Below, piece after piece: positions 42,457-52,740 of a stretch of 64,000 bases of DNA; the first letter of the stretch is position 1; each line of letters begins with the position of its first letter. Below the pieces are notes generated by a model, which did no database searches, had not been told where the DNA came from, and worked only from the letters and a program-made list of their open reading frames with translations. The stretch spans positions 310,001-374,000 of the forward strand of contig JAPJBO010000076.1 in the NCBI GenBank assembly GCA_030068145.1, given 5' to 3'. Both the position numbers and the translations under genes were made by a program. The DNA is from Diplonema papillatum. Taxonomy: Eukaryota; Euglenozoa; Diplonemea; Diplonemida; Diplonemidae.

Positions 42457-42802
42457 GGGAAAATCCCAGAGTCCCGCGAGGCGAATGCGAGCAGCCAGGC
42501 ATCGTGAGCCGGCCCGCCGCAGCCAGTTGTGTTAGATTGAAGCCAACTCGGGCCTTCGCCAGTTGAGCTGGAGTCTTGGCTGACTGATTCGGTAGCCAGG
42601 AGGACCGATCTCCCCAACTGAGGCAGCCGCCGGGCAGCCAACTTCGCCGGTCAGCTCGTTCCCAAGGTACCAGCAAGCCAGCTAAGGAGAGCTAACCGTG
42701 AATGATCCTTTGATTGGTGTGACATGAATTAAACGGATGTTAAATTGGCGGATGGAGAAGGAACAACGGCTCCGAGTGACTCTCTCCAAGGAGGCAATTT
42801 AA
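42457..42802 (+). repeat. Split repeat B2
   Basis: 346-bp partner of B1 and right end of the element (CAATTTAA, then flank CCAGAAATC). Confidence 0.95.
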
Positions 42803-42826
42803 CCAGAAATCAATCCGGGAAAGAAA

Positions 42827-42925
42827 ATGCCGGCGAAAGGGCCGAAGAGAAAGCGCGAAGAGTCCGAGGAGACTTCATCCGACGAAGACAGTGCCGATTA
42901 CCCAAGCCCACCGTGTCACGATTGA
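42827..42925 (+). CDS. Short basic-acidic open frame in the outer TIR element
   Basis: 32 codons: MPAKGPKRKREESEETSSDE, then an acidic end DSADYPSPPCHD and TGA. The KRKR cluster resembles a nuclear localisation signal. It may be the remnant start of a transposase; equally it may be chance. Directly follows the retrotransposon insertion point. Confidence 0.3.
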   Translation: MPAKGPKRKREESEETSSDEDSADYPSPPCHD

Positions 42926-43259
42926 CATCAATCTGCATGTCAACACTGCGACCGGTGCCGTGACTGTTCCGCAGCAGTAGCACCACTTTCCCACACCCTT
43001 TCCTTCTTCTTCTTTCGATCATCAGAGCATGACTCCGTGACTCCGTTCTTACCGTGTCTTCTGCGTTCTGAGAGATATACCGAGACTGCCACCGCCGAGA
43101 GTGATGAAGCCACCATGAGACCAGTGGACACGAGAGCCCCGGCCGGGAAAAAACTAATTCCCAGCCGGTAATAAACCAACGTATAACCGGAAAATACAAG
43201 CCTTTTTGTCCCTCGGAATCGACTTTTTCTCTCGGCTCGCCCTCCGATAATAAAATAAA

Positions 43260-43495
43260 AAAATAAATAGTTATTCTTTGTAGAATTGCTCTATGAGGCT
43301 GCCAGGTGCAAAATGCCAACTGAAAGATTTTACCCACAACGCAGGTAAGAATGCGGGTCTAGAGGCCGGCGTCTGCGGCAGGACCGCCACGGCTCGCCGC
43401 TGGCGCGGCGCAGGTGCCGCTCGAGCGAGCCGTCCCGCCGCCACCGCCTGCTCGGGCTCTTGAGGGCCCACCGGCGGCCAAGCGTCGGTTTGCAA
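43260..43495 (-). pseudogene. Fourth, truncated copy of the first-exon region
   Basis: TTTGTAGAATTGCTCTATGA, CAACTGAAAGATTTTACCCA and GGTCTAGAGGCCGGCGTCTG, then a deletion to CCGCCACGGCTCGCCGCTGG and CACCGGCGGCCAAGCGTCGG. It continues the array at 34890-36090 beyond the outer TIR element, showing that the element interrupted the array. Confidence 0.75.
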
Positions 43496-44292
43496 CAAGA
43501 AAAAAACAGATTTTGCGTAAAATCACTCCCGCACTTTTTCATGTGATAGCAAAACCCGAGCGTGGCGAGCTTTTTTTTGAGAGATGTTTTTATTGTCCAA
43601 ACAACCAGGCCTGCTCTCTCATTTCATTTTCTCGCACAAAAAATTCTCCAACTTCCAAAACTTTCTTCAAAATGCCGTCGAAACCCTCTGAACTGTTTTT
43701 TTCCTCTCCGTGATGGACAGCCCAATTCTTTTTCTTGATGTCCTTCCTTTGCGAATGCTAAAATGTGCGGAAATAAAACTCCCGCATTCACTCCCTCAAC
43801 CGGTGGAGAGTCCGGCGGTTCAAGACCCTGACTACGGAACTATGCCCGCACGCTCCGACTGACCTTTTTTTGAGGGGCGCAGACTCTCGGAGAATCTTCG
43901 TTTCGCAAATGGCGACGATTGCGCTGTGAACTAGTTTCACTTTTTGGCCGGTGCCAAGGGGTCGAGTAGCGGTCATTCATTTCGCAATATTTGGTGCGGG
44001 GAAAAACGGAAGAGCAACGAAGAAAAAGCCGCTTTGGGCGGCTCCCTAGTTTTCTCCTCTTTACATGCATTTCTTTTTTTGGCTGCGGTCGTTGTGGGAT
44101 GGGTCTTTGTTAGACCGGGGGGTGCTCCCCCCTATTTTCAGAGTTTTCTTTAGTACTGCCGTACTCACGGGGACATTTCCGAACAGGGGGTTGCGCATGA
44201 GGGAACTAAACGAAGCCAACCAAAAGTGCCAACACACACGGTTGAGTGCAGCCTCAGACGCTGGAGGGTAGACACACTCAACAAGGGGGTGT

Positions 44293-44466
44293 GACACCCG
44301 CTTTTCAACTTCAGCTTTAGCTCCAGCTTTAGCTCCAGCTTTAGCTCCAGCTTTAGCTCCAGCTTTAGCTCCAGCTTTAGCTCCAGCTTTAGCTCCAGCT
44401 TTAGCTCCAGCTTTAGCTCCAGCTTTAGCTCCAGCTTTAGCTCCAGCTTTAGCTCCAGCTTTAGCA
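44293..44466 (+). repeat. 12-bp array (AGCTCCAGCTTT)n, about 14 copies
   Basis: Encodes KAGA or LELK repeats on the minus strand in frames of 111-153 codons; I do not credit these as genes. No other coding is recognised from 43500 to 44900. Confidence 0.95.
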
Positions 44467-44911
44467 GCTTCTGGAACTGACCTCCGCCGTGTGTACACAC
44501 GAAGAATCTTTCCCGGGATCATCTTCAGGATGCTGATTCTTGTGGTTTCGCTTGTTTGTGCAAGACCCGAACTATCGGAAAATGCCCCTGGTCGCCCCGC
44601 GCTCTAGACAATTGATCGATGATAACAGACGCGATTTCGCTGCCGGTACTCTCTTCTCTTTTTATTCGTTCTTTGTCTCTTTGATACTCGTTTTACGCAC
44701 GGTACTTCGTTTTGATTACTTTGATTACTCTTTCGTTTTCCTCGTCCAATTCCGCAAGAAAAAAAGGACCGTAATAAAGCTATGGGCCTCCAAGGCCGGG
44801 TCACACTCGATACGCAGTTTATCACAGGGAGGACCGGCTCAGCTACACGGTGGAGTCCAGTCCCAGGTCCTGGAGCTACAGCAGGAATTAAAAAAGCGAG
44901 TTCGCGTTTAC

Positions 44912-45375
44912 CATGCAGGGTCAAAACCTTGTGTCTTTTTGGTGAATGGCCACCCATTTCTTTCCGGGAAAAATTGGGGTTTTTAAAATTTTAAAATTTT
45001 GGAACAAACACTGCAGTCATTTTTTGATGAAGTTGAGCAAGAATATCGTATCCACGGGTGCTCGCTGGAAGAGAAAAGAAAACGGAGAAGAAGTAAAACT
45101 TGACAGAGAATCCAACTCTAGGCGAGTGTGCTTTTTATTTTCCGCAGGTGGGGGTGAATGGGGAGGACGCCTGGAGGCTGTTGTCACAGTGTTTTCCCCA
45201 TCAGTTCACCTGCAGAAGTCTTCCAGCGAGGAGCCACACTTCGTGTCAATATTCCCAAGTCAGTACTAAAGTACTGTTGGGAATATTGACAAAAAAAAAA
45301 TTCAAAAAAAATTTTTTGGGGGCCATCGGCCCCGCGGCAGCGTTTAAAAAAGACTCAAGGTTTTGACCCTGCATG
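44912..45375. mobile_element. Small TIR element with 4-bp target duplication (copy 2)
   Basis: CATGCAGGGTCAAAACCTTG at left and CAAGGTTTTGACCCTGCATG at right, flanked by TTAC (44908-44911 and 45376-45379). It is longer than copy 1 because of internal sequence that includes a hairpin GTCAATATTCCCA...TGGGAATATTGAC (about 45245-45291). Confidence 0.85.
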
Positions 45376-45642
45376 TTACGCGCGTTCGTTGTGACCCGGG
45401 CACCCGACCTTCAACTCCAGTTTCTGAGGTTGGACCCCACCGTGTGATCATGCCTCGATTATTCCGATGCTCTGAGTAACTCGCGCTTTCTTCTGGACTA
45501 GAGACGTTTAGTGATAGCATCGCGGCACTGTCCGATCGAACAACTACAGATCCTGGAAGGAGTTCTCCTCGTCGGTAATTGCAGCACACAAATAGAGTAG
45601 ATCTATGGGTGCCGCTCTGAAAAAGAAACTCGGTGCGTGGCA

Positions 45643-45952
45643 CAGGGCTTACGCTCCGTTTTCGGTCTCAGAGAAAATACGTGTGGTCCACATGTGAGCG
45701 CTTAAGGTTCGAGGGGAAAAACACCTTTCCCCTCATGTGCGACGGCAAAAAGATAGCGTCGCTAGGTAGCTACTGGACTTGGCGACACCTGGCTGTGCGG
45801 CCTTGACCACTAGTGGGCTAGACTCCCCTGCATGTGGACCAATAAATCAAAATCCACATGTGGTACCTGTGGATCCACACGTGGGGGAACAAGATCCAAA
45901 AAGAACTAACGTGTGGAAATCCACACGTTCCACACGTGGAGCGTAAGCCCTG
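45643..45952. mobile_element. hAT-like nonautonomous element, copy 1
   Basis: Termini CAGGGCTTACGCTCC and GGAGCGTAAGCCCTG. The interior is noncoding with repeated CCACACGTG/CCACATGTG. Target duplication not evident here. Copy 2 (49518-49972) has a clear 8-bp one. Confidence 0.8.
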
Positions 45953-46139
45953 ACCGGTTATCTCCCGAAATCCGGGTCTCGGATGCCTGACTGTACTCCC
46001 AAAAACAGGGCTGCGCGCTCGTGTTGCAGCCTTGTAGAAGAAGTGCGTAGTTTTGTTTTATTCTTTTACTTGTTAGTTGTCGACAACTCTTTTTGTATTG
46101 AGGTGTCATTCAGATGTAAATCTAAAGCCGCACGTCAAA

Positions 46140-46275
46140 TCTTGTTAAGCATTGAGTTCTTTTAAGTACATGAACCACATGGAGTAGCATGCACTTGAAG
46201 TGCAAGTGCCATTAAGGCAGGCAAGCACTTGGTAAGCAGCGGCTGCCAAAACTTGCCGTGACACCTATCAAAGTA
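46140..46275 (+). repeat. R-I repeat
   Basis: GTTAAGCATTGAGTTCTTTT, GTGCAAGTGCCATTAAGGCA and AGCGGCTGCCAAAACTTGCC, ending GTGACACC. Confidence 0.7.
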
Positions 46276-46349
46276 AAGAGGAAAGAAGAAATGTGAAAAC
46301 GCCGTTTTTCCTAGATCTCGTGCTATTTTGCGGATATTTTTTTTTCAGC

Positions 46350-47130
46350 GTTATTATTAGTTCTAAGGCACCAGCGCGAAGCGGGGGTAAGTCCATCCTT
46401 CAAGAGAGACGACTGTATCATCCGGGGGGGCATGTGAACATGGCCAACGAGATCGTCAGCTTCACTTCAAATCTCTGCACCCGGGATACTGCAAAGGAAT
46501 GCAGTTTCCTCACATTGCATGTGGCTATAAGACAGGCGCTTCGTTTTGTTTGTGCGTGCCGGTTGATCGGTTTCCCACTTGCCTTTACCCTGTTTCACTT
46601 TCAGGTTCGGAATTCTGATCAACCACCAAAACACGCTACCTGCGTCATATTTTAGCTATCGCAATACATTGATGAACAACCCGCAAGGTTGTTAGTACTA
46701 AAAAAAGGAGAGAGGAGACGTGCAGGGGGCCAACATGGAAAGGTGGGGCACTCCTCACGTCACGGAAGCCTTGATGAGACAAGCCGCAGCACAGCAAAAA
46801 CTCGGGAGATTCGATGCCAGGGCCGTTCGCGCCCGACTCGGAATTTCCTGCTAAGTCCCGTGCCGGGTTGGATGCACCCCGGGTTATCTGCAAATTCTTC
46901 ACATTCTCTCCGGGAGGGTTCCCGGTCTTCTCCCTTCTCTTTAAGAGACCTGCTACGGCGGGCGGAAGTCGCTTCGGAAGCGCGTTGATGCGGGCGTATT
47001 GCATGGAGCCCGCGATGAGTTCCATCCATTTCTGAATAGATTCGTTTGAGACGGTTGAGCGGCACACCCCCCCCTTCAAGTGGAGCCTAGGTTCTGAAGC
47101 TGGAGCTACACTAAAACCCAGAGTGTCACA
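46350..47130 (+). repeat. R-G repeat with R-C inserted
   Basis: AGAGAGACGACTGTATCATC at 46400 and GGGTTATCTGCAAATTCTTC to GAATAGATTCGTTTGAGACG near 47050 match 52345-52740. In between lie extra sequence and an R-C copy (46562-46707), so this copy is interrupted. Confidence 0.75.
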
Positions 47131-47259
47131 CCCGCCTGCGGGCAACAGCAGCCTTCGTACCACCGACGCCCTCTTCGACGGCACTTCGATGCAGTTTCAA
47201 GAGATAGGGACGGGCCGGCTCAATAGCTCTAAAAAAGAGCCGAGAGCCAGTCGAAGTCC

Positions 47260-47440
47260 GGTGGCAAGAACGTTGAAGTATGGCTATAGATAAAGTGGTG
47301 TCACCTGAGCGGGTAATCTCAGGGCCGCCCACGTGATAAGCCGTTAAGCATTGAGTTCTTTTAAGTACATGAACCACGCGGATTAACATGCACTGCCGTT
47401 AAGCAGTGTGAACTTGAAATGCAGGTACCACAGGGGTAGG
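47260..47440 (+). repeat. R-I repeat, left half, split by a retrotransposon
   Basis: CAGGGCCGCCCACGTGATAA and GCCGTTAAGCATTGAGTTCT, breaking off at the 3' end of the LINE. The right half (GGCTGCCGGCTTATCCCGTG..) resumes at about 49265. Confidence 0.65.
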
Positions 47441-47441
47441 G

Positions 47442-49244
47442 TTATTTGAATACGTCGTCCGAGGACGATCTCAAAGCGGGCGAGGACGGTGATAATAGGC
47501 TGGTGATATCCAGCTCCATTCTTCGTTTGTTGCGCTTTCGCGCCGGCTGTCCTGCCGAAGCAGTCGCTCGAGGGGGCGATCCTGACATGGATGAGGATGA
47601 AGTCGAGGTGGCAGGGCTGGTGATATCCAGCTCCATTCTCGAAATGTTGCGCTTTCGCGCCGCGTGCTTTTTTCCGGGTTTTCCCGCCGGGTCATTCGGT
47701 GGTGTCGGGAGTCGGGCTCTTTTCTGCCCCTTCCTTGGTGGTGTCGCTCGGGCCGGCTCGGTCGGAGCGTGCTTTTTCGCCATCTTGGCCGCCTTTGGGG
47801 ACGCTTGACGCGTCCTCTTCATGCGCGGTGGTGTCGTCGGCTTCTGTCGGCCCTTCTTCCGCGGCGTTGTTGGCTTCGGCTTAGCGGGGGCTGGCTTCGG
47901 GGGCGCTGGCACGTGGTGGCCCTTTTTGCAGCAGGCTGACGGCCGCCGTTCCGCTAGCGTCGGTAAGCCGCGGCAGTCGTCACACGGACCGCGGGCGTGT
48001 TCGCGGCAGTCATGGTGGCCGGCCTTGCAGCACGCTGTTGGCGTGTTGCACTCCACGCATCTCGTCATGCGGTGCCGGTCGCAGACGGCCGGAGGTAAGC
48101 CGTCGTTGTCGGCGTGGTGGTGTCGGCAACATGCCTCCACCGTAGGGCCGTGGTGGTGTCCGAGTGCGCGACAGACTGCGCACTTCCCTTTGTGATGGGT
48201 AGCGCACTTGGGGGCATTCTTCGTCGCCTCCGGCACTGCGTGTGGGAGGTGCAGGGGATCCGGGTTGGCCAGTGGCGCTCTGGGGATTACCCATCGCCGC
48301 GCTCTGTCCGTCCGCTCGGGCGGGTACGCCGGCGCTGTGCCGTAGCCGGTTTTCACCTGCTGCATGATGGTCGGCCCGGTTTCGGGCATGCGGTGGCGGG
48401 GCCGGGGCTGGAAGCCGGGTACGCTGCTCAGGCCTATGAACGACAAGGCTGTCGTTTTCGACTTGAAGTCGCCAGGGAGGCACTTGCCGAGTTGTTGTTG
48501 CACGGCCAGCTTGTTGATTGCGCTCAACATGCAGCGCATCCCGTTGGCCTTCTCCCGATGCGTCTTGGCCGCCTTGCTAGGTGCCTTGATGTCGAGGCCC
48601 GAGAACAGCTCGAAGTCGATAGCTGCCTCTACCGCTGCCATGTCGCCATCCGATGACCATTCGAGGCCCGAGAGCCAGTCGATCGCTGCCAGGAATGTCC
48701 CTTCGTCCCAGTAGCGTAGCCACGCCCAGGCCGGGGCGATGCGCCGGAACGGGAACTCGCGTTTCGCCGTTGGCATCTGCGCGCAGCGCTCCCAGGGGGT
48801 CGCCGCCTTACGTTCTAGCCATCTAACGCTGATCCGGCGCGCCCGCTCCGCCAGGATCTCTGCCATCAGCGCTTGTACCGGCCCGGCAAATTCCCGTGTC
48901 GCCGGCGTCACGATTCCGTGCTCCCGCAGGCAGCTCGGCCAGAGCCTCCTGTCGGACTGTGCGATCCCCGCGTATTCGGGCTTCGTGCGTATGTTCTCGA
49001 AGGCCGTGCAATCCCAGTAGACGTGGTGCTCGTCTTCCAATGCTCCCGAGGCACACAACGTACAGGCGGGGCTTCCGCCTTGGCGAAATCTCGACGTGTA
49101 TTCGGCGGTGTTCACGCCACCTGCGAGGGCAACCCTGATCAGCAGCGCGTTCTGGGGCGGACAGTGGCGCGTTGTCCATAGAGCGTTGGTGGACTCGATC
49201 GCGATGTTGGTGATGCCGGAGAAGCTTGGCCGTCGTGTTTCCAA
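47442..49244 (-). CDS. LINE ORF2 C-terminal fragment with Cys/His and NLS-rich tail
   Basis: 600 codons, 5'-truncated. It starts after the RT domain (no YxDD motif) with NIAIESTNALWTTRHCPP and soon has the RT-distal finger CTLCASGALEDEHHVYWDC. The region AAVEAAIDFELFSGLDIKAP corresponds to TFVELAIDFEV of the copy at 16029. From about residue 345 it has a Cys/His-rich domain (CAVCRALGHHHGPTVEACC, CVECNTPTACCKAGHHDC, CDDCRGL, ACCKKGHH). Long Lys/Arg/Pro-rich sequence with several NLS-like clusters follows, and two copies of RMELDITS near the end. Unlike the 16029 copy it has no RNase H; the Cys/His domain may substitute as a nucleic-acid-binding module (inference). The frame is intact to its stop at 47442. 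Confidence 0.75.
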   Translation of the reverse strand: METRRPSFSGITNIAIESTNALWTTRHCPPQNALLIRVALAGGVNTAEYTSRFRQGGSPACTLCASGALEDEHHVYWDCTAFENIRTKPEYAGIAQSDRRLWPSCLREHGIVTPATREFAGPVQALMAEILAERARRISVRWLERKAATPWERCAQMPTAKREFPFRRIAPAWAWLRYWDEGTFLAAIDWLSGLEWSSDGDMAAVEAAIDFELFSGLDIKAPSKAAKTHREKANGMRCMLSAINKLAVQQQLGKCLPGDFKSKTTALSFIGLSSVPGFQPRPRHRMPETGPTIMQQVKTGYGTAPAYPPERTDRARRWVIPRAPLANPDPLHLPHAVPEATKNAPKCATHHKGKCAVCRALGHHHGPTVEACCRHHHADNDGLPPAVCDRHRMTRCVECNTPTACCKAGHHDCREHARGPCDDCRGLPTLAERRPSACCKKGHHVPAPPKPAPAKPKPTTPRKKGRQKPTTPPRMKRTRQASPKAAKMAKKHAPTEPARATPPRKGQKRARLPTPPNDPAGKPGKKHAARKRNISRMELDITSPATSTSSSSMSGSPPRATASAGQPARKRNKRRMELDITSLLSPSSPALRSSSDDVFK

Positions 49245-49264
49245 CCGCTTCCACAGTCAGTTCC

Positions 49265-49365
49265 CGGCTGCCGGCTTATCCCGTGACACCTTTTATATGT
49301 ACGTTATTGAAAGAGTAGCGTTGGCACTCTTACAGGTTCGTTCCCTCGTTGCTCGCCGGGAACGG
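49265..49365 (+). repeat. R-I repeat, right half
   Basis: GGCTGCCGGCTTATCCCGTG, ATGTACGTTATTGAAAGAGT and AGCGTTGGCACTCTTACAGG, matching 3450-3545. Confidence 0.65.
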
Positions 49366-49517
49366 GCACTCCAGTGAAACTGGGTATGTTACCGTTTCAG
49401 GTTTGGATTTTGGGAGCACGAATGCGATGGCGCCGGTGTCCGCCGTATCCACTCCGAAAAGGGAATACAGCAACGGTGACGCGAAAACGGCCAACAAAAC
49501 GATTGCCTCCCTTCAAT

Positions 49518-49972
49518 CAGGGCTTACGCTCCGTTTTCGGTCTCAGAGAAAATACGTGTGGTCCACATGTGGGCGCTTAAGGTCCGAGGGGAAAAAAACC
49601 TTTCCCCTCATATGCGACCTTTTTTGTTGAACGCTTACGCCCGCCACTAAACCCAGATTCACCTGTGTTTCGTGTGGGCTACAGCACATTTACCTCCTTT
49701 GATCTTTTGCAGCTGGCAGCCTCCTCAAGTATTTCCTACAAAGCAGGTGCTTATACAAAAAAAAAATAATAATAGTCGTCACTAGGTAGCTACTGGACTT
49801 GGCGACACCTGGCTGTGCGGCCTTGACCACTAGTGGGCCTAGACTCCCCTGCATGTGGCCAATAAATCAAAATCCACACGTGGTACCTGTGGATCCACAC
49901 GTGGGGGAACAAAATCCAAAAAGAATTAACGTGTGGAAATCCACACGTTCCACACGTGGAGCGTAAGCCCTG
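49518..49972. mobile_element. hAT-like nonautonomous element, copy 2, with nested R-A
   Basis: CAGGGCTTACGCTCC to GGAGCGTAAGCCCTG, flanked by the 8-bp duplication CCTTCAAT (49510-49517 and 49973-49980). CAGGG ends and 8-bp duplications fit the hAT superfamily. An R-A copy (about 49617-49765) is inserted; outside it the element matches 45643-45952. Confidence 0.9.
49617..49765 (+). repeat. R-A repeat nested in hAT-like element
   Basis: TTTTTTGTTGAACGCTTACG to AAGCAGGTGCTTATACAAAA then an A-rich end. The empty site can be read from copy 1 at about 45745-45755. Confidence 0.85.
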
Positions 49973-50207
49973 CCTTCAATGCTAAGCAGGGTGCTTCCAG
50001 GTGTTCGTCAGTCGGGGGTTTGATACACGGTGATTAACCCCATACCGACCAGCGACCTCCACAGGGGTCGTTAAATAGCCCATTTCTTAGATATGCCGAA
50101 AAGTTGGGACAGGTGTGTCGAAAACAGCTTTCAAGGGCGGAAACTTACATTATCCGAAAGGAAAATAAATGTGGCGTATCTCTTTATTCCCGCCGTTGAA
50201 CCTCGGA

Positions 50208-50935
50208 AATCCCGCTCCCCCCCTCGAGGAGTCGACAAGGCGCCAATCTGACATGACCAGGATTTAGACCCAAACCCCGGAAATCCCGCTCCCCCCTCGA
50301 GGAGTCGACAAGGCGCCGATCTGACATGACCAGGATTTAGACCCAAACCCCGGAAATCCCGCTCCCCCCTCGAGGAGTCGACAAGGCGCCGATCTGACAT
50401 GACCAGGATTTAGACCCAAACCCCGGAAATCCCGCTCCCCCCTCGAGGAGTCGACAAGGCGCCAATCTGACATGACCAGGATTTAGACCCAAACCCCGGA
50501 AATCCCGCTCCCCCCTCGAGGAGTCGACAAGGCGCCGATCTGACATGACCAGGATTTAGACCCAAACCCCGGAAATCCCGCTCCCCCCTCGAGGAGTCGA
50601 CAAGGCGCCGATCTGACATGACCAGGATTTAGACCCAAACCCCGGAAATCCCGCTCCCCCCTCGAGGAGTCGACAAGGCGCCGATCTGACATGACCAGGA
50701 TTTAGACCCAAACCCCGGAAATCCCGCTCCCCCCTCGAGGAGTCGACAAGGCGCCAATCTGACATGACCAGGATTTAGACCCAAACCCCGGAAATCCCGC
50801 TCCCCCCTCGAGGAGTCGACAAGGCGCCGATCTGACATGACCAGGATTTAGACCCAAACCCCGGAAATCCCGCTCCCCCCTCGAGGAGTCGACAAGGCGC
50901 CGATCTGACATGACCAGGATTTAGACCCAAAACCC
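50208..50935 (+). repeat. 73-bp tandem repeat, about 10 copies
   Basis: CCCCGGAAATCCCGCTCCCC, CTCGAGGAGTCGACAAGGCG, CCGATCTGACATGACCAGGA and TTTAGACCCAAA repeat with a single frequent G/A variant (CGCCGATC/CGCCAATC). The overlapping 69-codon minus-strand frames are repeat artefacts. Confidence 0.95.
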
Positions 50936-51288
50936 CGGAAAAAGTCGAGGGTGCCCGGTCGGTAAGGGGCTAATATCCAAACCCGCGCCCACGCGGTGTT
51001 GACTGTGGCTGGTATTTGAAAGGGCTGCCTTGTGTGTTACTTTGATCAAACTCACACTACGCTGGGCTGCTAAGTCTCGTTTGGTTGGGCCCTAAGGCGG
51101 CTGAGGCGCAAACGGGAGGAGCCGCGCTGCAGAGAAGCTATCGGGGAAAACGACGGGTCCTTGCGCGCTTTCAGCTCCTCGCCGCCGTCCTCGGGGAGTA
51201 GTGGAAAACTTGGTTATGCAAGTACCGCAGAGATGGGCTTGCACGGCCATAGGGCTAGCGCGTTACTTAAAAGAGTCGCTGCGACACC

Positions 51289-51776
<488 letters not shown>

Positions 51777-52133
51777 ATCCTTACTCCGTTCTATGGACTT
51801 GTCGACGTCTCTGGAGGTCTCAGCTCCACTGGCCACGACACTGGCCGGTTGCTTCGCGCTGGCGTTCTCCAGCGGGTGCACGTCCTCGCAGCAACTGCGG
51901 GATGCAGGGCAACAAAAGGAAACGGAAACAGGCAAGCTAGAAAGGGCCGAAAATGGCACAAGAAGAGAGAGGGAGGGGAACCCAACCAAAGGGGGGCCAA
52001 CACCCAGCCTGCGACGTGTGTTGGATTGTGATCCCTCCCGTCCAACCTCGTAACGAGTGGGGGATGCATTGCCTATCCACAGAACGTAGTGGATCCCACT
52101 AGACGCGCCTTCGGCGCTCAAGCAAGCTTGCTA

Positions 52134-52135
<2 letters not shown>

Positions 52136-52214
<79 letters not shown>
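52136..52214 (+). repeat. (GT)n microsatellite
   Basis: About 78 bp of pure TG repeats. Confidence 0.97.
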
Positions 52215-52216
<2 letters not shown>

Positions 52217-52329
52217 GAACGGAAACGTTGATCGTAGAGAGAAAGCGAGAGAGAGAGAGAGATACGAGAGTGCTCTGGGACCATGGGGTGTCCCTACCCG
52301 AAGCGTCTCGTGATATTCTGCAGATACTT

Positions 52330-52740
52330 TCAGTATTAGTTTCTAAGGCACCAGCGTGAAGCGTGGGTCAAGCCCATTCTTCAAGAGAGACGACTGTATC
52401 ACCCGGGGGGCATGTGAACATGGCCAACGAGATCGTCGATGTGACTTCACGTCAAATATCTGGCACCCGGGTTATCTGCAAATTCTTCACATTCTCTCCG
52501 GGAGGGTTCCCGGTCTTCTCCCTTCTCTTTCAGAGACCTGCTACGGCGGGCGGAAGTCGCTTCGGAAGCGCGTTGTTTCGGGCGTATTGCATAGAGCCCG
52601 CGATGAGTTCCATCCATTTCTGAATAGATTCGTTTGAGACGGTTGAGCGGCACACCCCCCCCTTCAACAGGCGCACGGTGGAGCCTAGCCTCAGAACCTG
52701 GAGCTGGAGCTACACTAAAACCCAGAGTGTCACACCCGCC
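52330..52740 (+). repeat. R-G repeat
   Basis: TTCAAGAGAGACGACTGTAT, CATGTGAACATGGCCAACGA, GGGTTATCTGCAAATTCTTC and CCATCCATTTCTGAATAGAT, collinear with 46390-47130. The minus strand reads MPLNRLKRIYSEMDGTHRGL in both copies, so an old coding origin is possible. Confidence 0.8.

Larger units (their letters stand above)
36308..42802 (+). mobile_element. Tyrosine-recombinase retrotransposon (Ngaro/PAT-like), degenerate
   Basis: A 6.5-kb element with split direct repeats: A1 36308-36389, B1 40551-40896, A2 40897-40978, B2 42457-42802. Between A1 and B1 are an 85-bp array, a perfect palindrome, a gag-like frame and a frameshifted RT-RNase H. Between A2 and B2 is a tyrosine recombinase. B1 abuts A2 directly (CAATTTAA|TAGGTG), the junction expected of a circular intermediate. 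The outer flanks (GAAAAGAA at left, CCAGAAATC at right) show no target duplication, as usual for recombinase-mediated insertion. Confidence 0.85.
36102..43171. mobile_element. Outer TIR element, interrupted by a YR retrotransposon
   Basis: Left end TTACCGGCTGGGAATT (36102) and right end AATTCCCAGCCGGTAA (to 43171) are inverted. Both are flanked by TA (36100-36101, 43172-43173), so the target duplication is TA or the ends include it. The original element is about 575 bp (36102-36307 plus 42803-43171), with 3 repeats of CCTTATTTTCCCG inside the left end and one short open frame (42827-42925). The rest is the retrotransposon. Confidence 0.75.

Noticed and set aside
43786..43860. tRNA-like GGTTCAAGACCC box
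   Set aside because: No A box or cloverleaf can be drawn around it.
44061..44522. A 153-codon minus-strand frame (KAGA repeats)
   Set aside because: Most of it is the 12-bp array; another frame is equally open (LELK).
49970..50070. Possible 5S rRNA-like text
   Set aside because: Only short resemblance; no conserved 5S internal control region.
50208..50935. CRISPR-like regular array
   Set aside because: Units are contiguous 73-bp tandem repeats with no unique spacers, and the genome is eukaryotic.
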